From NCBI GenBank assembly GCA_900469475.1, contig UBXG01000008.1, forward strand, positions 239,058 to 303,057: 64,000 bases of DNA. The letters are read 5' to 3'. A program made the translations under genes and the position numbers. The number at the start of each line of letters is the position of its first letter. Position 1 is the first letter of the stretch. The DNA comes from Hyphomicrobiales bacterium. Lineage in GTDB: Bacteria > Pseudomonadota > Alphaproteobacteria > Rhizobiales > Rhizobiaceae. The notes beneath the pieces were generated by a model. The model did not search any database. It saw nothing but the letters and a program-made list of their open reading frames with translations, and was not told where the DNA came from. Shown here piece after piece: positions 17,909-27,807 of the stretch.

Positions 17909-20900
17909 GGCGCCGCTTTCCCCACGGTTGGCAAGGTGAAAATGAACCGCGCGCCACGCGGTTCATTTTTCTCGGCCCATAGACGCCCGCCATGCGCTTC
18001 CACGATCGAACGGCAGATGGCGAGACCCATGCCCATTCCGTTCTCTTTCGTCGTGAAGAAAGGTTCGAATATCTGATCCGGGAATTCGATGCCGTCTCCC
18101 CGGTCGCCTATTTCGATCTGCACGTCGCTGTCCACGCGATGGGCGCGCACGTCGATAGTTTTCTCACCTGCAACGGCGTCCATTGCCTCCATGCCATTGC
18201 GGATGAGATTGACCAGGACTTGCTGGATCTGAATGCGATCGACCGCGATAGGCGGAAGCTTGTCTTCTACATCGATGTCGATCCGGATGCGGCGGCGCAA
18301 AGCCTCGCCAGCCACCAGGCTACATGCCTCGGCGATAACGCCTGCGGTCGACAGGCTGACCCTGTTGTCCACGGATTGCTTGAACAGCGCCCGGATGCGA
18401 CTGACGACTTCCGCCGCTGAATTGGCATCGCGGATGACGCGTTCAGTGGTGATCTTCGCTCGCTCGACATTGACGGGCTCAGCTGAAAGCCAGCGGTAGC
18501 ATGCATGCGAATTGGCGACGATCGCCGCCAGAGGCTGGTTCACCTCGTGTGCGATGGAGGCGGAAAGCTCGGCAAGGCTCGCCGCCTGGCTGGCGCGCGC
18601 CAGCCGCTCGTGCGCCATGCGCAACTCCTCCTGCATCCGAACCTCACCATCGATATCCAGGCAGATCACATTCCATTGCACGATTGCGCCTTCGTTGTCG
18701 CGCATCGGCGCGGCTCGCGTCTCGACCCAGCGATATTCGCCATCGAAACGGCGCAAGCGATGCCTGCGTGCATAGGGTTCGCCGGTCGACAGGCAACGGG
18801 CGTACTGTTCCTTGACCCCGGCAAGATCCTCTGGATGCACTCCGGCATCGAGCGTGCCATTCAGCCGTGATTTTTTCTTGCCATCCAATTCTTCCAGTTC
18901 GTAGCCAAGGAATTCCCGGAGCTGCTGGCTGCGATAGACCGGCTCGCCATTGGGCGCAGCGCAATCGATCATCGCCGGCAGCGTTTCCACCAATTGCCAA
19001 AGAAAGCGTTCTCTTTCCCGTAGCGCCTCCTGCGCGAGCATCTCATCTTCGATATCGATCGAGATGATATACCACTGTACGATCGCACCATCGGCATCGA
19101 GCAGAGGCTGCGCGCGAGCTTCGATCCACCGATAGGTTCCATCCTTAGTACGCCGACGAAACCGGTTCACGAAAGGTTGGCCGGTCTCGAAGCCATTCAT
19201 TGCTCGCTGAAACATGATTGGAAAGTCTTCAGGGTGAGCCAAATCTCGCGCCAGCGAATCGAAGTTCTCGATGTCGGGTGTTGGTGCACCGACATTGTCC
19301 AGATATCGTCTGCTCGTATAGGTCATCCTGCGCGATGGAGCGAAGCTCAGGATATTGATCGGCAGGGTGTCGATCATCTGCTCCAATTGCCGCTTGCTGG
19401 TCTTCAGCGCTTCTTCGGCCTGCATCTGATCGTCGATATCGATGGACACCTGATACCAATGAGCGATTGCTCCATCTGCATCACGCAGAGGCTGCGCGCG
19501 CGCCTCTATCCAGCGATAGTTTCCGTCTTTCCAACGCCTGCGATACCGCATCATGAAGGGGTCGCCGGATCTGAGGGAATTGGCTGACGCACGCAGCACC
19601 TCGGGAGCATCTTCGGGATGGACCAGTTCTTGCGCCACCCGGGTCATATCTTCGAAGTTCGCCCCAGAGAGGCCCAGATCCTCCAACGATCGCTTGTTGA
19701 CGTAGGCCAGCTTGCCGGCGGGTGTCCAGCTCCAGATGTGGACTGGCAAGGCGTCCACAAGCTGGGAGAGCTCTTGCTCCCGGCGGCGCAAAGCCTCTTG
19801 CGCGCGCACTTCATCATCGATGTCGATGGAGATTGCAAACCACTCAACGATCCCGCCGTCATCGTCGAGCAATGGCTCCCATCGACCGTCGAACCAGCGA
19901 TAGACGCCATCTGCACGACGCATGCGATATTTCATTGCGTAGGGCTCGCCGGTCGCGATCGAGCGTCGGACCGCGTTCAAGAGCCCATCGGAATCGTCCG
20001 GGTGAACAAAAGTCCGCATGGCGGTCACCAAACGACTGCTATCCTGATTGTCCAACTGCTCGACGTCATCCAGGCCGAAATAGTCGAGCAGCCGTTTATT
20101 GAAGAAGGTTGGCTCACCTGCCGGGGTCAGACGCCTAATTTGGACGGGAACCATGTTTACGATCTGCTCGAGCTCCCGCTCTCGGTCACGCAAAGCGTCC
20201 ACACTCTGACGCAATGTCTGTAAGGCGAGCTGATGCTGCCGGGATATGGCGGCCACGACCAGGGCCGAAAATGCCGAGATCGCCAGGAAGAGTTGAAGCA
20301 TGATCTGGTTGTGGCGCTGGCTCTCGGCATTTCCGGCAAACTGGCTGGCACCGGATATCGTGACGATCGCGGTAATTAGCGCGAGAAGGGCGAGAGAGAC
20401 GACAGCGCCTTTGAATTCGAATCGCACGGCGGCCCAAAGCAGTGGCGGCATGATGATATAGGCGAAGGGCAGGTAGCTGCCGAGCGAAAGGGCCGCGACG
20501 CCGAGAAGGATCAGTCCCACTGCGCATGCTTCAAGCCACCGCGCAACCGATAGCCCGGCCTTGCTGTTCCAGTTCTGGATCACGACCAACGCGAGCGGTC
20601 CGACGATCAGGACCCCAGTGGCATCCCCGATCCACCAGAGCGGCCAGGCCCCTGAGAAGGTTTGTGAAAATATGCCGAACCAAGCAAGCGTCGCGCTTCC
20701 GACCGTCGCGCTCACCACGGGAGCAACTCCAGCGCCTAACGCGACGAATACAAGAACTTCCCGCAGGGTTTCCAGTCGAACCGGCCGACCCAAAGCCCAG
20801 TTTACGAGCCACGCGCCGACCATGGCTTCGAGCGCATTGCCGGCATAAATCAGAACGGCGGCGGGCAGCGGGCTGTGGAACCACAGGACATTGCTGAATA

Positions 20901-21138
20901 GCTCCCCGAGGCAGCCGACCGATACCCACCACGGCCAACTCCGCTTGGGCGCGAGCATAAGGATTGCGATGAAAAGCCCGCTCGGGGGCCATATGGAAAT
21001 GCCTGTTCCGGGTACGATTGCAAGTGTCTGTGCGAAGCCGCATCCCAGAATATAGGTCGCAAAAAATTGACCTAGATGCAGGAGTTGGGGGCGGTACGAC
21101 CAGACGCGCGTCATCGGCGGCTCCTGCAGGAAACACAA
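17905..21138 (-). CDS. MASE1 and four-PAS sensor histidine kinase
   Basis: A 1077-residue membrane kinase. The first 300 residues hold about eight to ten hydrophobic segments of MASE1 type (GTGISIWPPSGLFIAILML; WWIGDATGVLIVGPLALV). Four PAS/PAC units follow (about 325-450, 455-575, 585-705, 715-835), each with an MRYRRRxDGxYRW-like PAC end. The HisKA domain has the phosphorylated His in SIAHEVNQPLAAIV. The ATPase domain has NLIRNGMEAMDAV, GDRGDGIEFPD and GMGMGLAICRSIVEAHGG. Three of the PAS units are near repeats of one another and look recently duplicated. It heads an operon with three response regulators. The stimulus is unknown. Confidence 0.9.
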   Translation of the reverse strand: MCFLQEPPMTRVWSYRPQLLHLGQFFATYILGCGFAQTLAIVPGTGISIWPPSGLFIAILMLAPKRSWPWWVSVGCLGELFSNVLWFHSPLPAAVLIYAGNALEAMVGAWLVNWALGRPVRLETLREVLVFVALGAGVAPVVSATVGSATLAWFGIFSQTFSGAWPLWWIGDATGVLIVGPLALVVIQNWNSKAGLSVARWLEACAVGLILLGVAALSLGSYLPFAYIIMPPLLWAAVRFEFKGAVVSLALLALITAIVTISGASQFAGNAESQRHNQIMLQLFLAISAFSALVVAAISRQHQLALQTLRQSVDALRDRERELEQIVNMVPVQIRRLTPAGEPTFFNKRLLDYFGLDDVEQLDNQDSSRLVTAMRTFVHPDDSDGLLNAVRRSIATGEPYAMKYRMRRADGVYRWFDGRWEPLLDDDGGIVEWFAISIDIDDEVRAQEALRRREQELSQLVDALPVHIWSWTPAGKLAYVNKRSLEDLGLSGANFEDMTRVAQELVHPEDAPEVLRASANSLRSGDPFMMRYRRRWKDGNYRWIEARAQPLRDADGAIAHWYQVSIDIDDQMQAEEALKTSKRQLEQMIDTLPINILSFAPSRRMTYTSRRYLDNVGAPTPDIENFDSLARDLAHPEDFPIMFQRAMNGFETGQPFVNRFRRRTKDGTYRWIEARAQPLLDADGAIVQWYIISIDIEDEMLAQEALRERERFLWQLVETLPAMIDCAAPNGEPVYRSQQLREFLGYELEELDGKKKSRLNGTLDAGVHPEDLAGVKEQYARCLSTGEPYARRHRLRRFDGEYRWVETRAAPMRDNEGAIVQWNVICLDIDGEVRMQEELRMAHERLARASQAASLAELSASIAHEVNQPLAAIVANSHACYRWLSAEPVNVERAKITTERVIRDANSAAEVVSRIRALFKQSVDNRVSLSTAGVIAEACSLVAGEALRRRIRIDIDVEDKLPPIAVDRIQIQQVLVNLIRNGMEAMDAVAGEKTIDVRAHRVDSDVQIEIGDRGDGIEFPDQIFEPFFTTKENGMGMGLAICRSIVEAHGGRLWAEKNEPRGARFIFTLPTVGKAAP

Positions 21139-21411
21139 AGTTTAGGCTGCGCCAGCATATCGAATGGCCAGTCTCGATAGCAGCATCAGTGATCCAGCCT
21201 CGTACACTATTCGCGCCATTGCGCGGCGGCAACTTATGGAAATCCATCTATTGGCGGCGCCATCGCCGCGCTGGTGGAAAACCGTCAAGCCTCAGTGGTA
21301 TCCGGGATCCACTTGGATGCCTCCTGTCTCAGCCAAAAGCCGCAGGTGGTTATCGGCTAAGTCTGCTGCGTGTTGGACGAGCTCCGAGAACGATGATGGA
21401 AGGAGATTGAA
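21139..21411. other. Non-coding interval upstream of the MASE1 kinase
   Basis: No supportable gene. It should hold the kinase promoter reading leftwards, but I see no clear promoter motif. Confidence 0.4.
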
Positions 21412-21480
21412 GAACTGGCGCGGCAAGGCCGCGCCAGTTCAGGACGGCTCGCGGAGGACGGCGGCTTGCCCCGCGAGCCG
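21412..21480 (-). terminator. Two adjacent hairpins after the haloperoxidase-like gene
   Basis: Hairpin one has a perfect 12-base stem GAACTGGCGCGG (21412-21423 with 21429-21440) and a 5-base loop. Hairpin two has a 10-base stem CGGCTCGCGG (21445-21454 with 21471-21480). Both lie just beyond the stop of the minus-strand hydrolase at 21489. No clear T-run follows, so this may be a terminator or an mRNA-stabilising element. Confidence 0.6.
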
Positions 21481-21488
21481 TGGCCAGC

Positions 21489-22469
21489 TCAAGCCTTGAG
21501 GAAGGCGAGCAGGTCGGCGTTGACCTGGTCTTGATGGGTGGCGGTGATGCCGTGGGGCGCGCCGGGATAGTAGATCTCCTTGGCACCCTTGATCAGCCGC
21601 GCGGATTTGACGGCGGAATCCTGGATCGGAACGATCTGGTCGTCTTCGCCATGCAGGACGAGTGTTGGCACGTCGAACTTCCGCAAGTCTTCCGTGAAGT
21701 CGGTTTCGGAGAATGCCTTGACGCATTCATAGGCGTTGAGCAGGCCGGCCTGCATGCTCAAGCGCCAGAACTGGTCGAGGGTGCCTTGGGAGACACTCGA
21801 GCCCGATCGATTGGCACCGTAGAACGGCAGGGCGAAGTCTCGGTAGAACTGTGAACGATCCTTGGCGAGACCGGCGCGGATCGCATCGAAGACCTCGATC
21901 GGCAGGCCTTCAGGATTGGTCGCCGATTTGACCATGACCGGCGGCACGGCGCCGATGAGGACGGCCTTGGCGACGCGCTTCGTGCCGTGCCGGCCGATAT
22001 AGCGCGCGACCTCGCCGCCGCCGGTGGAGTGGCCGACCAGCGTTGCGTCCCTAAGGTCCAGCGTCTCGATAACGGCGGCCAGATCGTCGGCATATCCGTT
22101 CATGTCATTGCCCGACGTCGGCTGACTGGAGCGTCCATGACCGCGGCGATCGTGCGCTACGACGCGGAAGCCGCGTTGGGCGAGGAAGAGCATCTGACCG
22201 TCCCAAGCATCGGAATTCAGCGGCCAGCCGTGGGAGAAGGTGACAACCGGGCCGGTTCCCCAGTCCTTGTAATAGATTTCCGTGCCGTCCTTGGTGATGA
22301 TCGTGCTCGTTGTTTGTTTTCCGTGGTTGAGGCTGACGGAGAGAGGCTGCTTCGGAGTCTTTGCGGCGGCAACCGCGGGCAAGCCGGCTGCGATACCGGC
22401 AATGAGGCTGCCAAGCAGGGCGTCGCGGCGTGAGAGGCTAACGGCCGATGGGTTTGGAATGTCCCGCAT
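21489..22469 (-). CDS. Tat-exported alpha/beta hydrolase, non-haem chloroperoxidase-like
   Basis: A 326-residue protein. The start contains [20 protein letters not shown], a twin-arginine signal, so it is probably folded in the cytoplasm and exported. The body has the cofactor-free haloperoxidase/esterase pattern: [23 protein letters not shown], nucleophile elbow [13 protein letters not shown], acid [11 protein letters not shown] and His in [11 protein letters not shown]. Such enzymes act as esterases and can make peracids. It leads a run of small redox or detoxification-type genes. The natural substrate is unknown. Confidence 0.85.
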   Translation of the reverse strand: MRDIPNPSAVSLSRRDALLGSLIAGIAAGLPAVAAAKTPKQPLSVSLNHGKQTTSTIITKDGTEIYYKDWGTGPVVTFSHGWPLNSDAWDGQMLFLAQRGFRVVAHDRRGHGRSSQPTSGNDMNGYADDLAAVIETLDLRDATLVGHSTGGGEVARYIGRHGTKRVAKAVLIGAVPPVMVKSATNPEGLPIEVFDAIRAGLAKDRSQFYRDFALPFYGANRSGSSVSQGTLDQFWRLSMQAGLLNAYECVKAFSETDFTEDLRKFDVPTLVLHGEDDQIVPIQDSAVKSARLIKGAKEIYYPGAPHGITATHQDQVNADLLAFLKA

Positions 22470-22510
22470 ATTTCTATCTTTCCCGATGATTAAAGTGGAG
22501 TAGGGGCCAA

Positions 22511-23296
22511 TCAGTGGGCTGACGCCGCCTCTTCGATGAGGGCGGTGACTTCGCCGGGATGCGAGACCATGAGTGCGTGCGAGGCTCCGTTGATCACGAC
22601 AGTCTTCACGGCATGTGCCCGCTCGGCCATGAATTGCATGACCGCTGGCGGAATGCTGCGGTCGGAAGACCCGTAGATCATGTAGGAGGGCAGCAGCTTC
22701 TACGACGCGACGCCGGAGGGTTCGGCAAGCGCAGCTTGGGCGACGGGTCGCTGCGTTAAAGCCATCAGCGCCGCCTTGTCATCCGAAACGTCGGCAGCGA
22801 ACTGGAGACGAAACTTGGATGGTTGGATATAGAGGTCCTGCTTGCCATCAGGCAGCGTCACGGGCGCGAGTGTGTCGGCAAGCGTGCTGCCTGGGAATTT
22901 TGCCGATAGGGTGACACTGGATTCGCCGGTATCCGGCATGAAACCAGCAACGTAAACGAGAGCTTTCACGTTCGGACTGCCGTTCGCGGCTTCGGTGATG
23001 ACCGGTCCGCCATAGGAATGGCCCACCAGGATAACCGGGCCGCGGACCGAATGGACAACGGATGCGACGGATGCGGCATCTGATGCGACGCCGCGAAGCG
23101 GGTTGGCCGCTGCGATTGCCACATAGCCATCCTTCGTCAGGCGGGTAATCACGGCATCCCAGCCCGACGATTCAGCAAAGGCGCCATGAACGAGAACGAT
23201 TGTCGGTTTAAGATCGTAATCCTGGGACTGTGCGCTGGCGACTGTCAGCGTGGCGATCGCGGCGCCAAGCGCCAAGACCTTTATGATTTTGAGCAT
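22511..23296 (-). pseudogene. Secreted alpha/beta hydrolase interrupted by one in-frame TAG
   Basis: The ATG at 23296 follows AGGAGAAAGCAG and opens a signal peptide (MLKIIKVLALGAAIATLTVA). The hydrolase has VLVHGAFAESSGWD, the nucleophile elbow LVGHSYGGPVITEA and YVAGFMPDTGES. At 22700-22702 a TAG replaces a codon that is normally Trp. The frame then runs on through [17 protein letters not shown] and [16 protein letters not shown] (catalytic His) to a TGA at 22511-22513. Without read-through the product lacks about 63 residues including the catalytic His and would be inactive. Only one base separates it from an intact 261-residue enzyme. Confidence 0.82.
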
Positions 23297-23570
23297 CTGC
23301 TTTCTCCTAACGTAGCGGTTGCCTATACGGGGAGAATGCGTGGGTTTGCGGCCGCAAACCATTCTGCGCGAGATGCGCCCATCCACTGCTGAGGGATAGG
23401 ATGATGTAGCGCAACCGGCGAGAAATCTGATCGATCGGCAGGGCACCGCTACATCAGAGAGCAGCCGGGCGCACCTTCCGGCCAGATGGTTGATCCACGG
23501 CGCCGGGGGTAGTTGGTGATCCGGGCCATACGCCCAGCTTTCCGATCGCAATCAATCCATGGAGAACAGG

Positions 23571-24026
23571 ATGACCAAGCGTTTGAACATATTGGCCAGG
23601 AAGAATGACGGAATCGATGGCCTCGTCGCCGTCGAGACCTGGATTGCCAAAAGTTTCGATCCCAAACTAATGGAGCTCGTCAAGGTGCGCGTGTCGCAGA
23701 TCAACGGCTGCGCCCATTGCCTGCACATGCATCGTCAGGATGCGCTCAAGCTGGGTGAGACGGAAGAGCGTATGCTCTTGCTGAATGCCTGGCATGAATC
23801 GCAGCTTTACACGGATCGCGAGCGTGCGGCGCTCGCATGGGCCGAGTCGCTGACCAATGTCGCCGAGAGCCGTGCGCCGGATGGCGACTATGAAGCCGCA
23901 CACAGCGTCTTTTCGGAAGACGAACTTTTGGCATTGTCTATCGGCATCGCCATGATCAATGCCTGGAACCGGCTGGCGATCGGCTTTCGGCTGCAGCATC
24001 CGGCAGATCACAAACGTGCTGGCTAA
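23571..24026 (+). CDS. Carboxymuconolactone decarboxylase / AhpD-like alkylhydroperoxidase family protein
   Basis: A 151-residue all-helical protein. The redox motif is CAHCLHMHRQDALKLG (CxxC plus His), as in AhpD. The start at 23571 is preferred to 23559 because GGAGAACAGG precedes it. Typical family text LVKVRVSQINGC and RERAALAWAESLTNV is present. Members of this group reduce peroxides or act as antioxidant partners. It is divergent from the broken secreted hydrolase and sits among other small oxidative-type genes. Confidence 0.87.
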   Translation: MTKRLNILARKNDGIDGLVAVETWIAKSFDPKLMELVKVRVSQINGCAHCLHMHRQDALKLGETEERMLLLNAWHESQLYTDRERAALAWAESLTNVAESRAPDGDYEAAHSVFSEDELLALSIGIAMINAWNRLAIGFRLQHPADHKRAG

Positions 24027-24330
24027 TCGGCGAGCGTCTGCAAGCGGGCCGGGCGGATGCATCCGCTCGGCACAGTATCCAATCCTCAGCCTTCAACAAT
24101 GAGATGCATCATCAGCAGGACGGAGGGGTAGGACATCGTTCGACCAGCGAGAATTCATGCCGGCCTCTTTGCTGCCAAGTGTCCGCCGCGGCACACCGAG
24201 AGCATGGACTGCCCTATCCTCAGGTATGGTTTTTCCTCTCCCTTGGCCGGATCGACCGCCAAACGTCCCTCAACATAAAATCCGCGCCGTGGCTTATGAC
24301 CGTTTCGATCACGCAAAACAGGAGCGCATC

Positions 24331-25299
24331 ATGTCGCAGACAGAAACAAAACCTCACACGATTGCTCAACAGGAGACACACATGGGCTTGGAAAACAACT
24401 CACGCGTCGGGAGGACAGGCGCCGACGAGCTGGTTCCATCGCGCTACGCGGTGAAGATCGGCGACATTGACGTTTTGGTGATTAGTGATGGCGTCTTGCC
24501 GCTGCCGACCAAGATGTTGGGATACAATGCCGACCCGACTGAACACGCGGAATGGCTCAACGACATGTTCCTGCCGCCGGACGCTTTCGACTGGGCGCTG
24601 AACGTGGTCGTGGTGCGCAGCGGTAAGCAGACCATCCTTATCGACGCCGGCCTGGGGCTGGACCCGGAATTGAACCTGCCGCGGGCCGGGCAATTGATCA
24701 AGCGGCTGGAAGCCGCCGGCATCGACCTTGGATCGGTAACCGACGTGGTCCTGACCCACATGCATATGGACCATGTCGGTGGGCTGCTCGTCGACGGCGT
24801 GAAGGAGCGGCTGCGTCCGGACCTCAGGATCCACGTGGCGACGGCCGAGGTCAAATTCTGGGAGGCGCCCGATTTCACCCACGTGTCGATGCCGCCCGGC
24901 TTCCCGGACGCGCTTCGGGCGGCCGCCAAGCAGTTCAGAAAGGAATACGAAAGCCACCTGCGACTGTTCGATGATGAGTACGAGGTGGCACCGGGCGTGG
25001 TCGTCTCCCGAACCGGCGGCCACACACCCGGGCATAGCGTGGTCCGCGTGGCATCCGGCAAAGGCCGGCTGATGTTCGCCGGCGATGCGGTGTTCGCGGT
25101 CGGCTTCGATCACCCCGACTGGTTCAACGGCTTCGAACACGACCCGGAAGAAGCTGCCCGCGTCCGCGTCCGTCTTTTGAAAGAACTGGCGGAGAGCGGC
25201 GAGCTTCTGGTGGCCACCCATATGCCGTTCCCCTCCGTCGGCCATGTGGCAGCCGAAGGTGATCACTTCCGTTGGGTACCGGTCTTCTGGGACTACTAA
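24331..25299 (+). CDS. Metallo-beta-lactamase-fold hydrolase
   Basis: About 322 residues. The zinc site is complete: THMHMDHVGG (HxHxDH), then GGHTPGHSV, AGDAVFAV and a final His in ATHMPFPSVGHV. I chose the ATG at 24331 (CAGGAGCGCATC before it); the ATG at 24382 also has an AGGAG site and could be the true start. The group includes lactonases and esterases, some of which degrade acyl-homoserine lactones; which applies here cannot be told. No signal peptide is evident. Confidence 0.85.
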   Translation: MSQTETKPHTIAQQETHMGLENNSRVGRTGADELVPSRYAVKIGDIDVLVISDGVLPLPTKMLGYNADPTEHAEWLNDMFLPPDAFDWALNVVVVRSGKQTILIDAGLGLDPELNLPRAGQLIKRLEAAGIDLGSVTDVVLTHMHMDHVGGLLVDGVKERLRPDLRIHVATAEVKFWEAPDFTHVSMPPGFPDALRAAAKQFRKEYESHLRLFDDEYEVAPGVVVSRTGGHTPGHSVVRVASGKGRLMFAGDAVFAVGFDHPDWFNGFEHDPEEAARVRVRLLKELAESGELLVATHMPFPSVGHVAAEGDHFRWVPVFWDY

Positions 25300-25458
25300 G
25301 CCCCAGTGGACCAGAGCCGAGCCGGCGTGCAGCCTTCAGGGCCGTCCCGGTTCGGCCGATCGGAGCTACGGCTTCGATAGGACCGGCCTGACCACGACCA
25401 ACCATTCAGCAACGAATGAACGACGCGGTGCGCGAAGCGGCCGCGCATGGAGAAGCTC

Positions 25459-26211
25459 ATGAAAATCGTCATCATCGGCGGAACCGGCCTGATCGGTTCG
25501 AAGACGGCCGACCGCCTCCGCAGCCAAGGCCACGAAGTCGTTGCCGCCGCCCCGAATACCGGCGTCAACACGATCACCGGCGAGGGTCTGGCTGAAGCGC
25601 TTACCGGTGCCTCCGTCGTCATCGACCTCGCAAACTCGCCGTCCTTCGAGGACAAGGCCGTGCTTGAATTCTTCGAGACATCGGGCCGTAATCTGGCGGC
25701 GGCGGAAAAGGCCGCCGGTGTCAAGCATCACATCGCCCTTTCCATCATCGGCGTCGATCGCCTGCCCGGCAGTGGCTACATGCGTGCCAAGGTCGCCCAG
25801 GAAAAGGCCATCCGTGAATCCGGCATACCCTATACGATCGTCCACTCGACGCAGTTCATGGAATTTTTGAGTGGCATCGCTCAATCCGCCACCATCGGCA
25901 ACGTCGTGCGGCTGCCGACGGGCTACGTGCAGCCGATCGCCTCCGATGACGTTGCCGACGCCATGGCCACTGTTGCGACCGCAGCGCCCATCAATGGCGT
26001 GATCGAGATCTCCGGCCCGGAGCGCGTCCGGATGAACGAGCTCGTCGCCCGCTATCTGAAGGCCATGGGCGATGCGCGCCATGTCGAAGGCGATCCCGAT
26101 GCCCGCTATTTCGGCACCAAGCTGGAGGACGGTTCGCTTGTTTCCGACAACAATCCCCGCCTCGGCCGCATCACCTTCGAACAGTGGTTCGCGACCTCTG
26201 CACGTAAATGA
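25459..26211 (+). CDS. NAD(P)-binding NmrA-like SDR-family protein
   Basis: A 250-residue atypical short-chain dehydrogenase. The nucleotide-binding motif is IIGGTGLIGSKTADRL, followed by VVIDLANSPSFED and GSGYMRAKVAQEKAIRES (YxxxK-like). The C-terminal half has IASDDVADAMATVA, as in NmrA/YwnB relatives that are often redox sensors or oxidoreductases. The ATG at 25459 has GGAG upstream; the one at 25447 does not. The cupin gene 78 bases downstream is probably co-transcribed. Confidence 0.82.
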   Translation: MKIVIIGGTGLIGSKTADRLRSQGHEVVAAAPNTGVNTITGEGLAEALTGASVVIDLANSPSFEDKAVLEFFETSGRNLAAAEKAAGVKHHIALSIIGVDRLPGSGYMRAKVAQEKAIRESGIPYTIVHSTQFMEFLSGIAQSATIGNVVRLPTGYVQPIASDDVADAMATVATAAPINGVIEISGPERVRMNELVARYLKAMGDARHVEGDPDARYFGTKLEDGSLVSDNNPRLGRITFEQWFATSARK

Positions 26212-26289
26212 ATGCCCGCAACTAAAGGGACGATGACGGGCCGCCCGCGGGCGGTCCATCGTCCAACCTTCGAGAAAGGAAATTTCGAG

Positions 26290-26709
26290 ATGATCAAGCC
26301 AATCCTTACCCTTGCCATGACGGCCCTCTTGTCTGCCACGGCTGCGGCCGCCCATGATGCCGGCGACAAGAACGCCAAGGTGACGCTCGTCTATAGTCAT
26401 GAATTGCCGAATGTTCCCGGCAAGAGCATGAAAGGGGTCCTGGTCGAATATGGTCCCGGTGGCTTCTCTTCGGCCCACACCCATCCGAACTCGGCCTTCA
26501 TCTATGCGACTGTGCTGGAAGGCGCAATCCGCAGCCAGGTCAATGACGGTCCCGTCAAGGTCTACAAGGCGGGCGAGAACTTCTCCGAGATGCCCGGCGA
26601 TCGCCATGGCGTCAGCGAGAATGCCAGCAAGACCAAGCCGGCCAAGCTCCTGGCGGTCTTCGTCGTCGACAGCAGCCAGAAGGAACTGACCTTCCCGATC
26701 AAGAAGTAG
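26290..26709 (+). CDS. Secreted cupin-domain protein
   Basis: A 139-residue protein with a signal peptide (MIKPILTLAMTALLSATAAA, cleaved before HDAGD). A single cupin barrel carries GGFSSAHTHPNSAFIYATVL (metal His cluster) and PGDRHGVSENAS. An upstream in-frame ATG at 26212 is rejected because it would mask the signal. Secreted cupins like this are usual beside NmrA-like and AhpD-like genes in rhizobia. Function is unknown; it could bind a small oxidised metabolite. Ends with TAG. Confidence 0.82.
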   Translation: MIKPILTLAMTALLSATAAAAHDAGDKNAKVTLVYSHELPNVPGKSMKGVLVEYGPGGFSSAHTHPNSAFIYATVLEGAIRSQVNDGPVKVYKAGENFSEMPGDRHGVSENASKTKPAKLLAVFVVDSSQKELTFPIKK

Positions 26710-26764
26710 GTGCATTGAGGCGGATGCCGACGGCATCCGCCTGCGCCTCCCATAGGAAATCATC

Positions 26765-27805
26765 GTGGGTGAGCCCGTTATGTTTGGCGAACATCATTCC
26801 CTTCCGCTCGTCCTTATCAATTTGCTTGGCCTGGTCGGCATTGTCATTTGGCATATCCAGGGGCGCAGCCGTCCGACCGGGCGCCTGATCGTGCAGATCC
26901 TGTTCTTCACCGGCATGAGCCTCGTGCTCTGGCTTGCCGGAATTTCGCCCTATCGTCTCGACGATACCGAGCTTCAGGAAGCCGGCATTCTGCTCGCCAA
27001 ATCCGCAAGGATTCTCTGGTGGCTCCACCTCGCATGGACAATGATCGGCTTCGTGCAGATCTATATCACTCTCAACCACAAGCCCCGGGAAGCACATCTG
27101 CTGCAGGATCTGATCGTCGGGGTCGTCTATCTCGGCGTGGCTCTGGCCGTCATCGGGTTCGTCTTCGGAGCGCCCATTGGCCCATTGGTTGCTACCTCTG
27201 GCGTGGTTGCCATCATCATAGGCCTGGCGCTGCAGAACACGCTTGCCGATGTCTTTTCCGGGATCGCGCTTACGCTCGGTCGTGCTTACGTCATCGGCGA
27301 CTGGATCCAATTGGGCGACGGTACGGAGGGGCGCGTCGCCGAAACCAACTGGCGCTCGACCAATTTACTGACCGGCGGGCACAATGTCGTCGTCCTACCC
27401 AACAGCGTCCTTGCAAAACAGGGAATGACCAATCTCAGCCGTCCCGACGAAACGCACTGGATTTCACTTTCCATGCACGTCGCCGCCACCCAACCGCCGT
27501 CTGTGGTTGAAGACCTCATGCTGGCCGTTCTGCGGAGCTGCGAGCGAATCGTTAAAATTCCGCCGCCGTCCGTCGCGCTCAAAGCGATCGATGCAATGGC
27601 TATCGAGGTCGAGCTGCAGTTTTGCGTAGCAAGCCCGGCGAGCAGGATGTCCGCTAAAAACGAGGTTATCGATCTCGTCTATCGGCACTGCAAGACGAAC
27701 GGCCTCTCTTTGGCGATGCCGCCGGAGAGCCTGTCCTGGGTGACAGCCGTCGTCAGCGGTGAACCCGCAGCCAGCGTCAGACCGCTCTCATCCGGCAGGG
27801 TTTAG
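26765..27805 (+). CDS. MscS-family mechanosensitive channel
   Basis: A 346-residue membrane protein with a GTG start after AGGAAATCATC. Hydrophobic segments lie near 14-30, 40-60, 78-98, 112-132 and the pore helix 135-160 (VVAIIIGLALQNTLADVFSG). The beta domain follows (RAYVIGDWIQLGDGTEGRVAETNWRST and VVLPNSVLAKQ). It opens under membrane tension to release solutes. It is the first gene of a compact operon with a histidine kinase (2 bases after its stop), a receiver and a receiver-cyclase, which suggests a link between envelope stress and signalling. Confidence 0.9.
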   Translation: MGEPVMFGEHHSLPLVLINLLGLVGIVIWHIQGRSRPTGRLIVQILFFTGMSLVLWLAGISPYRLDDTELQEAGILLAKSARILWWLHLAWTMIGFVQIYITLNHKPREAHLLQDLIVGVVYLGVALAVIGFVFGAPIGPLVATSGVVAIIIGLALQNTLADVFSGIALTLGRAYVIGDWIQLGDGTEGRVAETNWRSTNLLTGGHNVVVLPNSVLAKQGMTNLSRPDETHWISLSMHVAATQPPSVVEDLMLAVLRSCERIVKIPPPSVALKAIDAMAIEVELQFCVASPASRMSAKNEVIDLVYRHCKTNGLSLAMPPESLSWVTAVVSGEPAASVRPLSSGRV

Positions 27806-27807
27806 CC

